A stretch of 64,000 nt of DNA, taken from assembly GCA_012845835.1 (NCBI GenBank), contig JABAKD010000001.1, positions 4,346,976 to 4,410,975 of the forward strand, written 5' to 3'. This DNA is from Undaria pinnatifida. Taxonomy: Eukaryota > Sar > Phaeophyceae > Laminariales > Alariaceae. The translations under genes and the position numbers were made by a program. Below, piece by piece: positions 24,101 to 39,100 of the stretch; within the stretch, counting starts at the first letter, position 1; the number at the start of each line of letters is the position of its first letter. The notes beneath the pieces were generated by a model, which was not told where the DNA came from, did no database searches, and saw only the letters and a program-made list of their open reading frames with translations.

Positions 24101-27100
24101 TTTACTCGAAACTTGGTTATTGGGTTATGGAGGTACAGAGCTCCTCAAGTAACGAATCACCCTCAGAGGGTATAAACGGTTGACCTTTACCGCAGACTGA
24201 TTCTACGATACCCCCCCCCCCCCTAAAAACCAGCGATATTATTTACCGAACGTTTCAAAGGCTGCTCGACACGAGAAAGGATGCTACGCAAAAAGTGCCT
24301 TCACATACAATTTCTTGTTTGCAAAGGACTATCGAACGATGACGCTGCGATGGCAAAAGGGGCACCGTATTTCAGGAAAAAACGGCGGGGAGCTGGGTTT
24401 CGAAACCGGCCATTTCATTGAAAAAAAAGTTGGGGGGGGCTGCCGTGCAACGACTCCTCGGGGAAAAAAAAAAGAAGGTGAACCTACAGCAGCACGTGCC
24501 AACCCTAACCATTTCGCAACAGACAGACGCCGGGGGGCTAACTTAATGTCCGGAAGTGGACACGTTCTACGTTAGAGGTGCACCAGCCATTGCTTTTTGC
24601 CCTGCAAGGTTCTTGGCCTGATAAAACAATGATTGGCATACCTTCACCCTAAAAATGGTTCTGATGACAAACCAAAAACGGCAACCCGACAAAGCATGTG
24701 CATGGCCTATTACAGAGACCCCTGTGTTGTTATCGGGACTACATTAGATACGAAAAAGGAAAGCATCTCTAAACCTTTAGTCGCCCTGCTCTTTTATCAC
24801 GACTGACTTGCTGTGGTCGCGTCGGGCTCTACATTGTGTGGACCAGGCAACACCTATTCTCGAATTGGTCACGCTCAAAACACGAACGTGGGTGTTTTTT
24901 TTTCGGTGTCGCCCCTTGCATGCATCGTATTTCGCCCTGATAACAGTGGATCTCCGTGATACGTACACAAAACATAGTTACTGTACAACAAGAACGACTT
25001 TTCCGACGATTTTTGGGTTAACGCCTTCGCTGCTGGAAACCCTTTCTTTTACAACTTTACTTGAATTTAGTATAGGGAGGGATTTGGGGGCTCTAAAGGG
25101 GTTAAAGAGCCTCGATATTCAGAAACTAAAGAAGCCAAAAAGTGTTACCTCTGTATTGCACCACGGTTCGAGCGTTCTATCAACCATTGAGATAGTGTGA
25201 ACTACTAACCATTGATACAGTGAGGAACATCAAACACAGACATAGTGAGGCATGCCTGGTATCAAACAGTGAGATCAAGCAGAATATCAACCATTTGAGA
25301 CTGAGGAATATCAACCATTGATATCAACCATTGAGCCTGTGGCCTCGTCGTTTACGTGTCTGCGGTATGCCCGCCGTGTTGGTGTGGAATACCAACCATT
25401 GAGTTATACAATAGTGTGGACAAATCAACCACCTGGAGTCTGGCTCACCGTTTCCTCGTCTGGGGTGAACCCGCCGTGTTAGTCGGTCTGGAATAGCAAC
25501 CACTGGGTTAGTGAGTACAGTTAGTGGTCCGGTTATGGTGCCGGTGTGCGCACAATAAAGGGAAACATCGGCACTATAGCGGCAACCGGCACTATTCCAC
25601 ATGCTGCCATTGCTGGCTGTTCTCATCTGTCAATCGACCTCACACGCATTCTCGCGGGCACCGGCATTACCCAAACAGCACCATAGAGGGACACCTACCG
25701 TTTCTATCAAACCATTTACATAGTGTGGACTACGAGATTGTACGGAACACCAACCATTTTACATGATGTGGACTATCAACCATGGAGATGCTGTGGAATG
25801 TCAATCACTGAGGTGTTGCGGAAAAGCAAACTTTGTGTGGAATATAAAACCATCTGAGTGTGACTCACCGTTTCCTCGTCTACGGTAAGTCCGTCGTGTT
25901 GGAGCACGCGCAGGACCGTATTTCCCCCCAGGGCGTTGAAGTCGCTGCTGTTGTCGTGGTGGACCTGCTCCACACAATTAATCAATCAATCAATCAATCG
26001 ATCAACCAATTAAAAAAAAACATTAATCAGTCAATCAGTCAATCAGTCAGTCAATCAATCAATCAATCAATCAATCGATCAACCAATTAAAAAAAACATT
26101 AATCAGTCAGTCAGTCAATCAATCGATCAGTCAACCAAGCAATCAATAATTCACTCAATAAAAATAATCACTCAACCAACCAACTAATATCAATCAAACT
26201 ACGCAAATGATCAGCCAAGCAACCAACAAAATCAACACATCAATCGGTAAAAGCAAACCATGAAAACGTTCAAGTGGTCAATCAAATAATCATCATCCAT
26301 ACAGCTGAGTCGACACGACTAAATTCACCAACTAGTTATTAGTCATACTAATAGTCGTTTCCCGGAGGTGTCGATTATCCGATGTATTGGGTTTCCCTAC
26401 TTGCAGGAAGGGGGGTTTATGGCTCAACGCGAGACTCAGTTTCTTTTTTGAGCGTAGACCTCCAGAACTTCCTCGGTCGGGGGGGGGTGGTTTTGGCTCG
26501 CTTCGCTCGCATGACGTATGTCGGCAAGTTGGCTGACCTTCAGCTGGGTTCGCCAGCCGACCTGCCGACCAAAATCAATAAATTGGCTAATGACACTTAC
26601 CATTTAGTTGTTAGTCGTGAGCTCGTACGGACTCGCAGCTCTATCAATGAATTCATTAATTCAGCAGTCAGCAGTCATTGGGTCAATGTAAGAAATCACT
26701 CAATCAACCAATCAATTTAAGTCAAAACAAACAATTCTATCAATCGACCAATGAACCAATGACGCGGAAAAACAAAAGTCAAGCAATCGATCATACAACG
26801 CAAGCAATCAATGAACTAAACACTCAATCAACAATCGACCGATGAACCAATGAATCGAAAAAAAGTCAAGCAATCGATTACTTGCAATCATTCAACAATT
26901 TAATCAATCAATCAACCAATATTTTACCCAATAAGCCACCAAATGGACCAATGAATCGCAACAAAAATCAACCAATCTATCAATCATTCAACACCTTAAA
27001 TCAAGCAATCAACCACCAACTCAATCAATCAATGATGTCAATCAAAGCAAGCAATCGATCAACCAAAATACATGTGACACATAAATGAACAAAGCACCCA

Positions 27101-30100
27101 AACTACATCTGTACGCTCATCAACCAACCAACCAACCAACCAACCAACCAACCAACTAACTAAGCACATAATCCATCAAAAATCACTCCCTCTATGGCTC
27201 ACTAATCTCGCACCTCGCCCCGTCTCACTCATTGCAGATTGTTTCAGCCATGGCCGCGATAGGAGTAGGGGGTAGAGCAGAACCTTAGGACTTCCTAACA
27301 TGAGCTCAATAGTTCACCCGAAAGATGACTTCGAAGACATTTCTTCGCGCTACTATATATCCCTATAAAACAAACATCCTTGAAAAAAATTAGCATACGA
27401 ACCGATGGTTCTAAAGTTGAGGAGCTCAACCGGTCAGAAACGTTTGGCCGAAAAAGTGTAACCCCCACCGGGGCATGCCTCTTGTGCGGGACAGTCCAAA
27501 TTTAGCTCGCTGGGAAAACGTGTACCGGTAATGGTACTGAAACCGACAATCGTCACAACCCCCTCACCCATAAATAGGTTAGCATTGCACCCGCATTTTG
27601 GCCCGTTTTTTCTGACGTTTCGTCGGTTGGGTTGAGGAGGGTTACAACGTTCGTCGTGACACGTTTCAATGTTCAGTTTGTGTTTTTACTCGTTGCTAAG
27701 AAATAGGCAACAGGAGCCTAATCTCGTGATAAATGTTCAGCAGCAGCTACAACAGTACAGCAGTATATCTAGCCAATGCTCAGCAGCATAAGAGTGCTGC
27801 TAGATACGCAGAAGCATCGTAGTCAGCGTAATGCGATCGGTCTACCTAAGCAGTACGTACGTACGGGCAATGCGGTGTAGTTATATACGAACAATAATGC
27901 GGAGCAATAACGTACGCATTAGCAAGGATCAGGGAAATCGTTTAGGTTGACCATCGAGACGTTGACGTGGCTAAGATACCACGAGCAAACCTCAGGGAAC
28001 GTTGCCGTAGGTACGGTAGACCACGAGCAAGCCTCAGGGAACGTTGCTGTAGATAGATCAGGCAACAACCCGTAGGGTAACAATCTACGTAGCCGCAAAG
28101 CTGAGTTGGTCGAGGACGGGGCAGCAAGAGCGCACACCCCTGTCACTCATTTTTCTCTTTCTGGTTCCTACATTCTCCTGTCTTTTTCGGGCCACAAGCA
28201 GCCATTTTCAACACCAATTATCTTCTTTGCGTTCCAAGCGCCAGCAAGGTAGTGTGACCACTACCATCGCACGCCTGTGCTACCACTTGCCAACGGCATT
28301 CCAACAGAACATCGAACAGGTTATTAGCCCCGAGAGCGCGTTGCGTACACAACAGGGTCATCGGGAACACGTTTCTGCAGACGTACCGCTGGCTAAAGAC
28401 TGCTGCGAAGAAGACTGCTTACTGCATCATCGGCGAGAATACTTGGACTACTCCGGAAACTCAGAAAATTGAGCACTCATACCATCTATATCTTCGCACT
28501 TTTTCGCTCTCCTTCTCCCTCTCCCTAGACGTACTCGTATCTCAGATCCGAGGTCAACACGCAGGCAGCCTCTTCTCCCCCCTCCCCGCTACGGTACGCC
28601 CCATCGTTTCTTTCATGACGAGATAACAGCTCCGCACTTTCTTCCCTCGTCGACTCGCGCCGACTCGTTGCTTACCCACGCTATACGGCGCTCTCGGCAG
28701 CTGGTGTCGCTAGAAAATACAAAAATCAATACCGCAGCTGTATGTTTTCCTACCTACCCACAGTCGGTATCCCGCAAACACGTTATTGATTGATAATTTG
28801 TCTTCATCAGTTACTCCATGGCCGACCACACTACTGTTGTCAACATTTTTGACCGAACCAGGGCCGGGGGTTCAAAGTATCGAACCGTGCCCCCACATCG
28901 TCGAAACGAGAGCTCGTAACACAAGTGTTGTCGCGTGCTGCACAAATATCCTGGGAGTATCCTGGGAGCAGCCTGGGGGTATCCTGGGAGCAGCCTGGGA
29001 GTATCCTAGCAGAATCGCCGTCACATCGTCAAAACTATATTACGTGCAAGTGGTCTCGCGTTCTGTACAAATCTTCTGGCAGTATCCGGGAAGCATCCGG
29101 GCAGCATCGCCCTTTCATCGTCAAAATCAAAGGCTACATAAGCGGTGCCGTGTACTGTACAAATATCCTGGCAGATACCTGGGAGCACCCTGGCAGCATC
29201 GCCCTCACATCATCAAAATTATGTTCTGTAGAAGTGGTCTCGCGTACTGTACAAATATCCCGGAAGCAAGTATCCTGGCAGCATCGCCCTCTCACCTCGT
29301 CGAAATGAACGGCCAGATAGTCCAGCGCGAACGCCGCCATGGAAGTGCACTGATGATCTTCCGCCGCGAGGAGATGCCGACATACATTACTCGGATTAAG
29401 ACGCCACTAAGGGAACAAAGCCACAGGTTTATATTGATGTGATACGCCCGATTCACCCCGTCGGATGTGCGCGAGTAGCGGTTGAAAGCGGGAAAGGGGA
29501 GCGAGGGGGTGGAAGAAAGGGGGGAAGGGGGGGGGGGGGGAGGGGGGTGAGAAATGAAGAGAGAGGGGGACGGTGGAGGGGTAAAGGATACATTTGTCAG
29601 CGATCGACTCTAGTGGGGATCCGTCAGCGTATTTCTGTCGCGGTCAAGCATGGAAGTTGTGGCTTTCGAATAACGACATCGTCGCAGCACGCGGGTTCCG
29701 GGTTCGATGTTGTTGCCTGCAGAGCGCTTTCAAAAACCCAAAAAACGAAAACATCAGAATCTGAAAGAGCGTGTTGATGATGCTGTTGTCCTAGTTCGAT
29801 ACCCGACAAGAGTCAAGCCTCTGACCTTCATGTAGCCCTCGCACTGGTTCATGAGCGGGAGTATTTCGTACCGGTTGGCCAGGGCGGAGACGGGCATCAC
29901 ATTGTCGTCGTTCAGCCCGATGCGCCTGCCACCGTACAGCACAGCACGGAACCGCATCGCATCGCACAGCACAAGCCCAGAAATCAGAAGAGAGCATGAG
30001 GAGGGGGTTCGGGGAAACCGCAAGCAGGTGTGCGGTTTACTATTTACCCGGTACTGTAGTTGGGTACATAGCGAAGAGTAAATAACCGTGAGCAGGCATG

Positions 30101-33100
30101 CTTTGCAGTGAGGGGGGCGGGGGGTACTCATTTCATGCAAAGCCGTAGTCTTAAGACCATATGGTATAGACCCTCTCATCCCTACAATGCCAGGACGGAG
30201 CACGTCGGGTTTTCGCCGACCAGGCAGACATCGCGTGCACGGAGCGCGAAGCTCCGTGAGGTGTTCGGCGAGACGCATGAAGGGTGAGCCGCATTTTACT
30301 AAGAACCGGGTGAGGGGGCTATGCGACCCGGATCTGAATAGTGAAAGGGCAAAGAGCTGGTGAACAATTGCAAAAAGACAATGGATGGGATGGGAAAAAA
30401 CAAAAAAAAAAAAAAAACAGAGGGACGGGACAAAAAGAGGAAACGGGCAAACCTTGCTACAACACCATATGTGCAGAACAGGACCGAACACCTGCTATTC
30501 CTACAAATAAGCAGCAAGAGATCAAAAAGTGTCCCAAGGAGCCATCCCACGCTAAGCAGCAAGATATCAAAAAGCGTCTGTAAGCAAGGAGCCGCCGCAC
30601 GCTGGGGCTGCAGCACATTCTAAGATTTTTCTGAGCTCTCAACACGAGGAGCTCATTTTCTCGCCCCGAACGAAACATGACCTGGCAGACATTCGCTCGC
30701 GCAACCCGGCCAACATCTCTATGCGCAAGTCCTATTAATACTAATACTAATACTAATATAATACTAATATAATACCAATATACTCGTAAATCTCTCATAC
30801 TAGCCGACAACAGTTCCACACTTGAGGAGGTCAGATCGGCCAGATCGGTCAGATCGGTCAGATCGGTCAGATCGGGTCAGATCGGCCAGATCGTTCAGAA
30901 AACGTTTGACCTAAGAGATGTAACCCCTAACGTGGTATGGCCTCATGCTCATGTGATACAAGTAAAGGGGGACGGGAAAGAGGGAAAGAAAAACGCCTAT
31001 TTCGTATAAATATCTAAAGCTCCAAACCTCACCCCGCTGTGGCTCACAGTCAGCCGGCGCACAGCGCGCGAGTTATTGGACTATAAAGAAGGGCGGAAAA
31101 GAGGCAAAAAAGCACGACAACCAGGTTAACAAACTGTTTCTTAGCTCACCCGCTGTAGACATAGTCGAGAGTCACCATGAGGTGCTTGTGCTCACAATCC
31201 TCGATCACGACTCGGCACTGGTGCTGGGACTCCCGCATGGGCAGGGTGAACATCGCCCGGAAAGGACGACTCCAAGCCGCTGCACGTTTTTTTTTTGCAA
31301 GCGCAATAATCACAAACGGAGACAAAACAGATACCATGAAGGCGAAAAAAAAAAATGCAGGTCGTTTCACGGGTCATGACCCGACCCCCGGATCATACCA
31401 GAAGGTTCTCGAAACCCCGCGGGTCGAGTGGGGGTCGGGTCAGGAGATGCTTGAGATTTCACGGGACGGGACGGGTCGGGTCGGGTCGGGTCGGGTCGGG
31501 TCAGAAGGTTTTCAAACATCGCGGGTCCAGACGGGTTACCCTGACTCGACCTGACCCGTGAAAAGCCTTGAAAAAAAAGGGGGATCTACACTGCAGACGG
31601 CACACACGCTAAGGCAGAGATGTGTGATTTGTTTTCGGAGGCTGTCTCTCTGTCTTTGTCTCGCTCTCTGACGTCAGGACGCCTTCAACGATAGAGGTTT
31701 TCAGCACGTTTGGTTTAAACGTTCCCCGGAAAACGGGGAACGTTTAAACCCAAAATCGTCGGGTTTCACCAAAAAACAAATAAAATCATTTTGCTTTTTC
31801 GAATCGTATAATTACAGCAGGCCATGGGATTGATTGATCGCCTGCTATCAATACCAGTAGCACGTTTTTTTTAGTTCCCCCAAATAGTGCCTCAGAAACA
31901 ACAGACGGCGCACCTCTGCCGTCCTACTAATATTAGTAGCATAACTCTCAGGTTCCCTGGATACCGCACCCCCCCCCCAAAGAAAAATGTTTTTGAGCAA
32001 AAACTGTAAAGTAGGAACCCGACCGAACAGACCCATAAGGGCTATCTACGCATACGGTTACACAACAATAAATATCGCAAAAAAGAAGAAAAAAAAAGAA
32101 GATATTCTACGATTTTGGTCAAGGAGCCCCGTCGTTCACAAAAATGTTACAGCCAAAAACTGCCTGCCTCTATCATAGCCCGCGTCACTGGAAGGGGGTG
32201 GGGGGGTCAAACATAGGTAGCGGTTGTAACATTGGCCACATGCAGCATATCGCCGGTTAATAGCATGCGTGTCATACGCACAATTTGACGCAAGTCGGCG
32301 AGGGAAGACAGCGCCAAGCCCTTCTCGTGACGTAAACGGAGGCATGCTCCGTACTGGAGGGAGGGGGGGGGGATGCCTGCCCTGCAACCCCTGATTTAAG
32401 CTTACGTACACAGAATGAGCCGGAGAAAAAAAAAGGTGCAAATAGAAAGTTGATGGGTGTGGACGGGAAAAGAAACGCATGTGAAATAGGTACTGAAACA
32501 TTTAACAACGAGAGGGGGGATGTTTGGGGCAACGGAACGGTGAGCCAAGGTCCAGCACGACATACCCAACGTTGGACGGACGTTGTGGCGATGCCTGCCC
32601 TCACAGACTGGTCTACAAAGGTCACCCAGCTCTCGGACGTTGTCAATGGCCCTTGGAACACGCGACGTCAAACCCCTCTAGAGCCTCCAAACCCCTCCAT
32701 ACACTATTTCCAAGTAAATAGTCCCCAAAGACGGGGTTCCAGTTGTTTGACGGACGTTGTGGCTTTCAGGACTTTTAGAAAAGGTGCCTAGAGTGTGGGC
32801 TATTCGTCGAGAGTGGGCCATTCGCCCTTCCCCGCCCCCCTCGTGACAATCGGGGGAGTCCCCTTCGTAGCAAGGGCGGGGGGTCCCCGTCCCCCACTCT
32901 GTGGCAAGACGGGAGGTCCCCCTCCTTGTGGCAACGGGGGCAGGGGGGGCTCATCTTGTGGCAAGGGTGAGGGGTCCCCCCTTTGTGGCGAGGAGAGGGG
33001 TTGTGACAAGGGGGGGGGGGGGGGGTCCCCCTTTGTGGCAAGGGGGAGGGGATCCCCCCTTTGTGGCAAGGGGAGGGGGGGGCTTTGTCGCAAGGGGGGT

Positions 33101-36100
33101 AGGTCACGCCGCTTCTGGCAAGGGGGGGGGGGGGGGGGGGGGGGGGGCGTGTGCCTGTGCTTGTTCAGGCCTTTCGTCGGAATACGGTAATCTCCTGTTA
33201 AAGCACCAGGGGCTCTCGTTCGCTACTCCTGCTGGTTGTTGCCGTGTCCCCTGCCACCCTTCTTTTTTTTCTTTCTCACACTTTTACTTTCCAGCTTCTG
33301 GACAAGCCGTGGTCACAGATGTCGTCCCATCTCCCCCCCGGTTCTTGCCTTCAATTTTTATCGCGCAGGGGGTTCAGCAATTCCACTGCTCGTCGATTTT
33401 TCATCGAGTGTTGCTAACTCACGCTCTCGCGCTTTCCGCAAGTCAATTTGTGCACAAGAAAAGTCCCAACGAATTTATACTAGTATACGCTCGGCGGGGT
33501 TCGAACTCACGAAACTGACCTATACCAGGCTCGAGGATAACCTGATACGCCACCGGCGCGACCGGCTGGGAGGCGTCCGGCATTTCATCATTGTATCGCA
33601 TAATTCTGTATCGTAATCGTTTGTCGAATCATCCAAAAAAATACCGGTATGATACGATATCAAACACCCAACTCTTTCGGTTCGAAAGTTACAGTCCGAT
33701 ACGATATCCAACACCGATGTCTGCTGTATATACGCGCAGGCGGGCTACGGTCGAAGGGTACATGAAACTATACGAACGATGAACGAACTGCTCTCGGAGC
33801 AACTTTAGGTATCGTATCACTCGTATATTATAAAGATAAAAATACACTCCAGCTGTGAGATCGAACATTTTGTCGAAACTCATCTTTGCAAGCTGTGTGT
33901 GATACTCCGATCGCGCGTATTACGGGGTGTGTCCTCGTTTAGGATATAGGTCGACGACTCCCCTTGGAACTACAGTGTAGCTATCAGGGTCAACATAGTG
34001 ATGTTAATCAGTCTGCGCCAAAGCTATAAAACCCGTTCGTTTACTTGTATATCAAATATATTAACATCACCCTGTTGACCCTGCCTGATAGCTACACTGT
34101 AGTTCCAAGGGGAGTCGCCGACCTATATTATTAATGAGGGCGCACAACCCATAATGCACGCGCTCGGAGTATCGCAAACAGCTTGCAAAGACGAGTTTCG
34201 ACAAAATCTTTAATCTCACAGCTGGAGTGTATTTTTAGTTTTATAGTATTAGTAGTGACTCGTTCAGCGCGAGCACATTACGGGTCTGCAATTTTGCAAA
34301 CAATTTCAAATACGTCAACCGTGACTTTGACCAACTGAGTGGTCCATTGTGAAGCAGTCTGTCATGAGCTATACGATACGCACGTACGCACGAACAAAAA
34401 CTAGGAAACACAAAAGGGACCGCCGTGTTTGGTGTCACGTGTTTCTGATAGCATGACAAAGTGGGTCAGACTGCTGTGAGTATGATATGTGCCACCCAGG
34501 CTGATGCTGATGCTGTAGCCGTACGCACCTGCCCAAGGCAAAAAACTTACAGCCAGTGAGTTCACTCCATGGCACACCACACACCAAACACAACACACGC
34601 AAAACGGTCGACACGTCGTCTATACGATGAAATAACGAATTAAATTAACCGTTGAAGCACCGCACTCCCGAACTGGGGACAAAACACAGGAGTTTGAATG
34701 GGACAAAATTTCTACAGTTGGAAATGGGTTAACTCGGGCTTCTCACGGGTCACGACCCGGCCCACGGGGGATGTCCTCCATTAATATTGTGTTCTTCACA
34801 ATGGGTGGAACTAACCCTAACCCCAACCCTAACCCTAACCCTAACGCTAACGCTAACGCCAAATTTAATGTGAGAGCGATGGGTGCCCCCCACTGACGTC
34901 ACCGGGATGAAACGGTCGAAAAACGCGACCATGTAGATCTCCGCCCACGGGTCGGGTCAGGAGCTGTTCGAAATACCAAGTTTCGGATTGGGTCGGGTCT
35001 GGAGGTTTCATCTTGCGTCGTGTCGTGTCGGGTCGGGTCGGGTCGGGTCGGGTCGGGTCGGGTCGGGTCGGGTCGGGTCGGGTTGGGTCGGGCCTGGTCA
35101 CGAGCCGTAAGCGGCGATCCGACCCGTCAAACGCCCTGGAATTGACCCTGAACCCAAATAATCGCACCTCCTCCGAGTCTGCATACTGCTCACCGCCGAC
35201 TCACCTATATCATGCTCAAGTGAGTGTGTGTTCGTCACATCAAACTGATACTTCCATCCATATGAATCCAGCACAAACAGTGTCCGTGCCTACGCCTCCC
35301 CCTATTAGAGACGAACTCTCTCTGTGCTCTGAAACCGCAAAACAGGGGTAGGCAGTAGACAGCAGTAGTGCAGACCCAAGCTACGGTAGTGCAGACCAAA
35401 CCTACAGAGTAGGGGGGGGGGGGGTCACGTTTGGGGGCTTTTTTTTTTCGGTGTATCGGGGTCCTGTTCCTTCGCGGTCTCAATAGTCGTTCGTGTCGCC
35501 TTAGCTCTGCAATATGAATACGCAATGAAATGTTAAAAAAAGCCGTGATGCACCCAAAAATCGCCCAACTTGAAATTGTTTGTGTTGGTGAGGTATGGAG
35601 TCAGTCGTGGTAGTGCCTCAAACCCTATAGAGAAAAAGGGGTATTAACATGTATTGGCATATATTAACATATATTAACATTCCCCCTATCCTAGCCTAGC
35701 CTTGGTCTGCAAATACAGCAAAGTGACCGGGCCATGCAACGCCAAACGCAACGGACAGAACTAGCTTGCACCAGGGTCAACAGGGTGATGTTGATCAATC
35801 TGTGCACGGAAACTATAAAACACGGTTTCGAGGGGGACAAAATCTGACGGTTGTGGAATGCACCACAAGAGGTGTATATCCTGCAGTCGTATGCCCGGCG
35901 AGGGGAGGGGGGGAGGGGATCAAAGGCGGGGGGGGGGGGGGGGTGCATTCAGTTTGTGCATGGCCGTAGTCGTATGACCATAGACGCTCGAATCCCTCCT
36001 ATGCCGGGACGGAGCACGTCGAGTTTTCATCAATCAGGCAGCCATTGCTGCACCAAGCGCGAAGGGCGCGGGGCGGGGGGAGGAAAGGGGGGAGGTCTCA

Positions 36101-39100
36101 TGAATGAATTGGAGCATACTGCACGCGTGATGCTAGTAGACGATCGTGTGGGCGGCGGGGAGGGGAGGGAGGTTTATAGACCACACCTCCATTTTATTTA
36201 TTAACACCTCTTCTACCTTCATCCCGCCCGGATCGGACCCCTTTCGGCACCCTGCCCACTTACTACGTGCACAACTAGAGCCTTGGGGATAGACGTAATG
36301 AGCGCCCAAATGTTGGCAGAGTCTCAATTAGGAGTTGGAACGTGGCTACGTCTCGAAGTGGATGCGTGGTCAATGGTCAAAAGACCAGAAACAAATGAGT
36401 GCGGACGGTGCCGCCCCCGCCCTTACTGGTATGTCAACACGAACATTAAACCCTTTTCTTCGCTGCGAAAATGCAAAATAACCCACATTATAAATGCATC
36501 CCACACAACAAGTTCAAGCCTTTTCCCCTCCAAAACCGAGCAAGCTTCTGTAAAGGGCTTAAGGCCAAAAGAGGTCTTGATATACCCAAAATCACCGTGT
36601 CTCAGAAGAAAACCAATATCCAACAACAATTCCAAGTGTTTTCCCCCCGAAAAACATACAAGCATTTATAAAGGAGTCAAAGAAGGTCGTGACATGTCCC
36701 AAAATTCCTGTCTCTTTACAAACGCCTCTTTACAAAAGAGCAAGTATTCCACGCAACAACTCCAAGCGTTTCGTTCCCAAAAACGTGCAAGAGCCTATAC
36801 AAAGGGCTTAACGCCTTCCCTACCGGAAACCCTTTTTGTTTTACAAGTTTACTTGACGCCAGTATGCGGAAGGATTTTGGGGCTCTAGAAGGGTTACGGA
36901 GAAGACTTGACAAGCCCAAAATGGCCGTCTCTTTACAAATAACCAATATCCCACACAACAGTTCCAAGCGTTTTGTTCCCCAAAACGTGCCATGATTTTA
37001 TAAAGGGGTCAAAAGAGGTCTCGGCATACCCAAAATGGCCGTGTCCTAGTAAATACCCAATATCCCACACAACAACTCCAACCAATTTTTCCCAAAAAAA
37101 CGTGCGAAGTCATATAAAGGGGTTATAAGGTCAAAAGACGCCTTATCGTGCCCAAACGACCGTCTCCTAATAAAAAACCTGCCAGGAAAAGTACGAACTG
37201 TTTGATTGTTCGTACAAATCCTCCTACAGCACTTGGCGTTTCCGTGCAGAGTGGTACCTGGCATTTCACGGGGTCATAGTATTTTTGCTGAGAGGTCGCC
37301 TCGCAGTGTTTTTTTCGTGGCGCCCTCTGATCCAATACTTTATATCCACGGATGCGCGATTTGTGCGCGAATCTATCGAACGTAATAACGCAAAATGGCC
37401 CGTTGTGAGACCTGCACTCAAGAACCGCTACCGCAAAAGCATGCAGTAGGGGGTGGATGGCTATCCTCCCCTTGAGAAATGAGCTAAAAGGGGGGTGTTC
37501 CAGCATATATGCTTGTGTGGAGGCGTTTCTTCTTAGGGAGCATTTACTGCCTAACCTTCAAGAGCCACATTTTTTTCCTAGAGCCTCGAAGGAATCGTGC
37601 GGATTTTTGCAAACCGTTCGCGAAACCGCATATCACATGGTTGAGGTTTGACAACACACCGGAATATATCACAGTTTCGGGTGAAAAATGAAAATCACGG
37701 CGTAAGCTGGGAGTTCTTCCGAATGGTCAACACCCAATTTCGCAAGCTGTCCGTGATAGATCGATCGAGTATTTGCTAGATGCATTCCACGTGAATGTTA
37801 TAGAGCGTTCTACGTAAATGGTTAGACTCGTATAGATTTTATGTGAAACCATGTCATGGTCGGAGCTCTGCGTAGATGGATAGACTATAGATTTGATGTG
37901 AAGCCATGTCGTGGTCGGAGTGAAATCAGTTGAAAGTAGATGTAACAGTCACGTCAAAGGCAGTCAAAGGAGGGCGATAATATAGGTGACAGTGAGGCTC
38001 CTTAGGAAGCCAGCGCATCATCGCCCTCCTCTCACTGTCCCGTATGACCTGAGAATTGCATCTTATATGCCTTGCGTCTGAGCTGTGAGCTGCCAACGGA
38101 ATGAACGAATAAAGGACACCATGAACACTAAGGAGAACGCTTCCCAACACCGACAACCATGCGTCCGCCTCGGGACACGCTTGGCACATGGCGTCGTCGG
38201 CAGGACATGTTAGCCTTGGGCACGCGTAGCCTTCTCCGATTCTCCAGGTACTCTCCTTCCGAAGGCAAACCTTTCCGTTTTGGTCATTTTTTGCAGCGAG
38301 TTTTGTTTTTTGTCGATTTTGTTTTTGCATATTTGTTCGTCTCCCGAGTGTGTTTCGACGAATGGCCCATGTCAGCCTTCGAGGTCCAACGTTGAGGACC
38401 TTGACAATCTGCAGCGTGCCCTGCTTTCTCTCTTGCCTTTAAGCCAACGGCCCAACCGTCCGCCCCTTAGCCCCCACGCTACAGGCCCCCCAAAAAAAAG
38501 TATTTCCCCTTCGCAGCGTGACAGGTTTTCCTGTTCACCTTTGGACTCTGTTTCCGCGTCTTCAGCTTGTTTCCCTTCGCATCCTTGCGCTCAGAGGCCT
38601 TGCCGTTCATGTTTTTGTCACCCGATTTCTACTGGTAGACTTTATGGACGTGCATGATCTCGAGCTCCTACGTTCGTGAGCTCCATTCCCACAGAGTCAC
38701 CACTCGTGCAATGGGGCACCTTAGCCTCATATGAGGTGTGGGGGAATCTGTAGCCTCATTTTCGATTGTTTCGAATAGCCGCATCTCCAATCCCCTTTCC
38801 AATATCTGGATTTTTATGACGACACCCTTTGATTGTTGGGTGATCTGCATCTACGACCATTCAGGGTGGGCTAATGTTATACGCTCTACGTAAATGAAAA
38901 ACTATAGAGTTGATGTGAAACCGCGTCATGGTTGGAGCGAAACCACGTATATGTTACAGCGGTCACGCCAAAGGCTATCAAAGAAGGGCAAGGAGCTAGA
39001 TATATGTGACAGTGAGGCTCGTACGGGAGCATCGTCGCTCTCCTCGCACTGCTGCCCCAAACGACCTAAGATTTGTACTTGTATCTGCCTTGCATCTGAG

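Noticed and set aside
28786-29442. 218-codon plus-strand ORF
   Set aside because: It is a translation of the 92 bp tandem array and runs antisense over BTB exon 5.
35235-35525. Candidate coding block near 35280-35345
   Set aside because: The segment recurs at 50395-50460 as a dispersed repeat.
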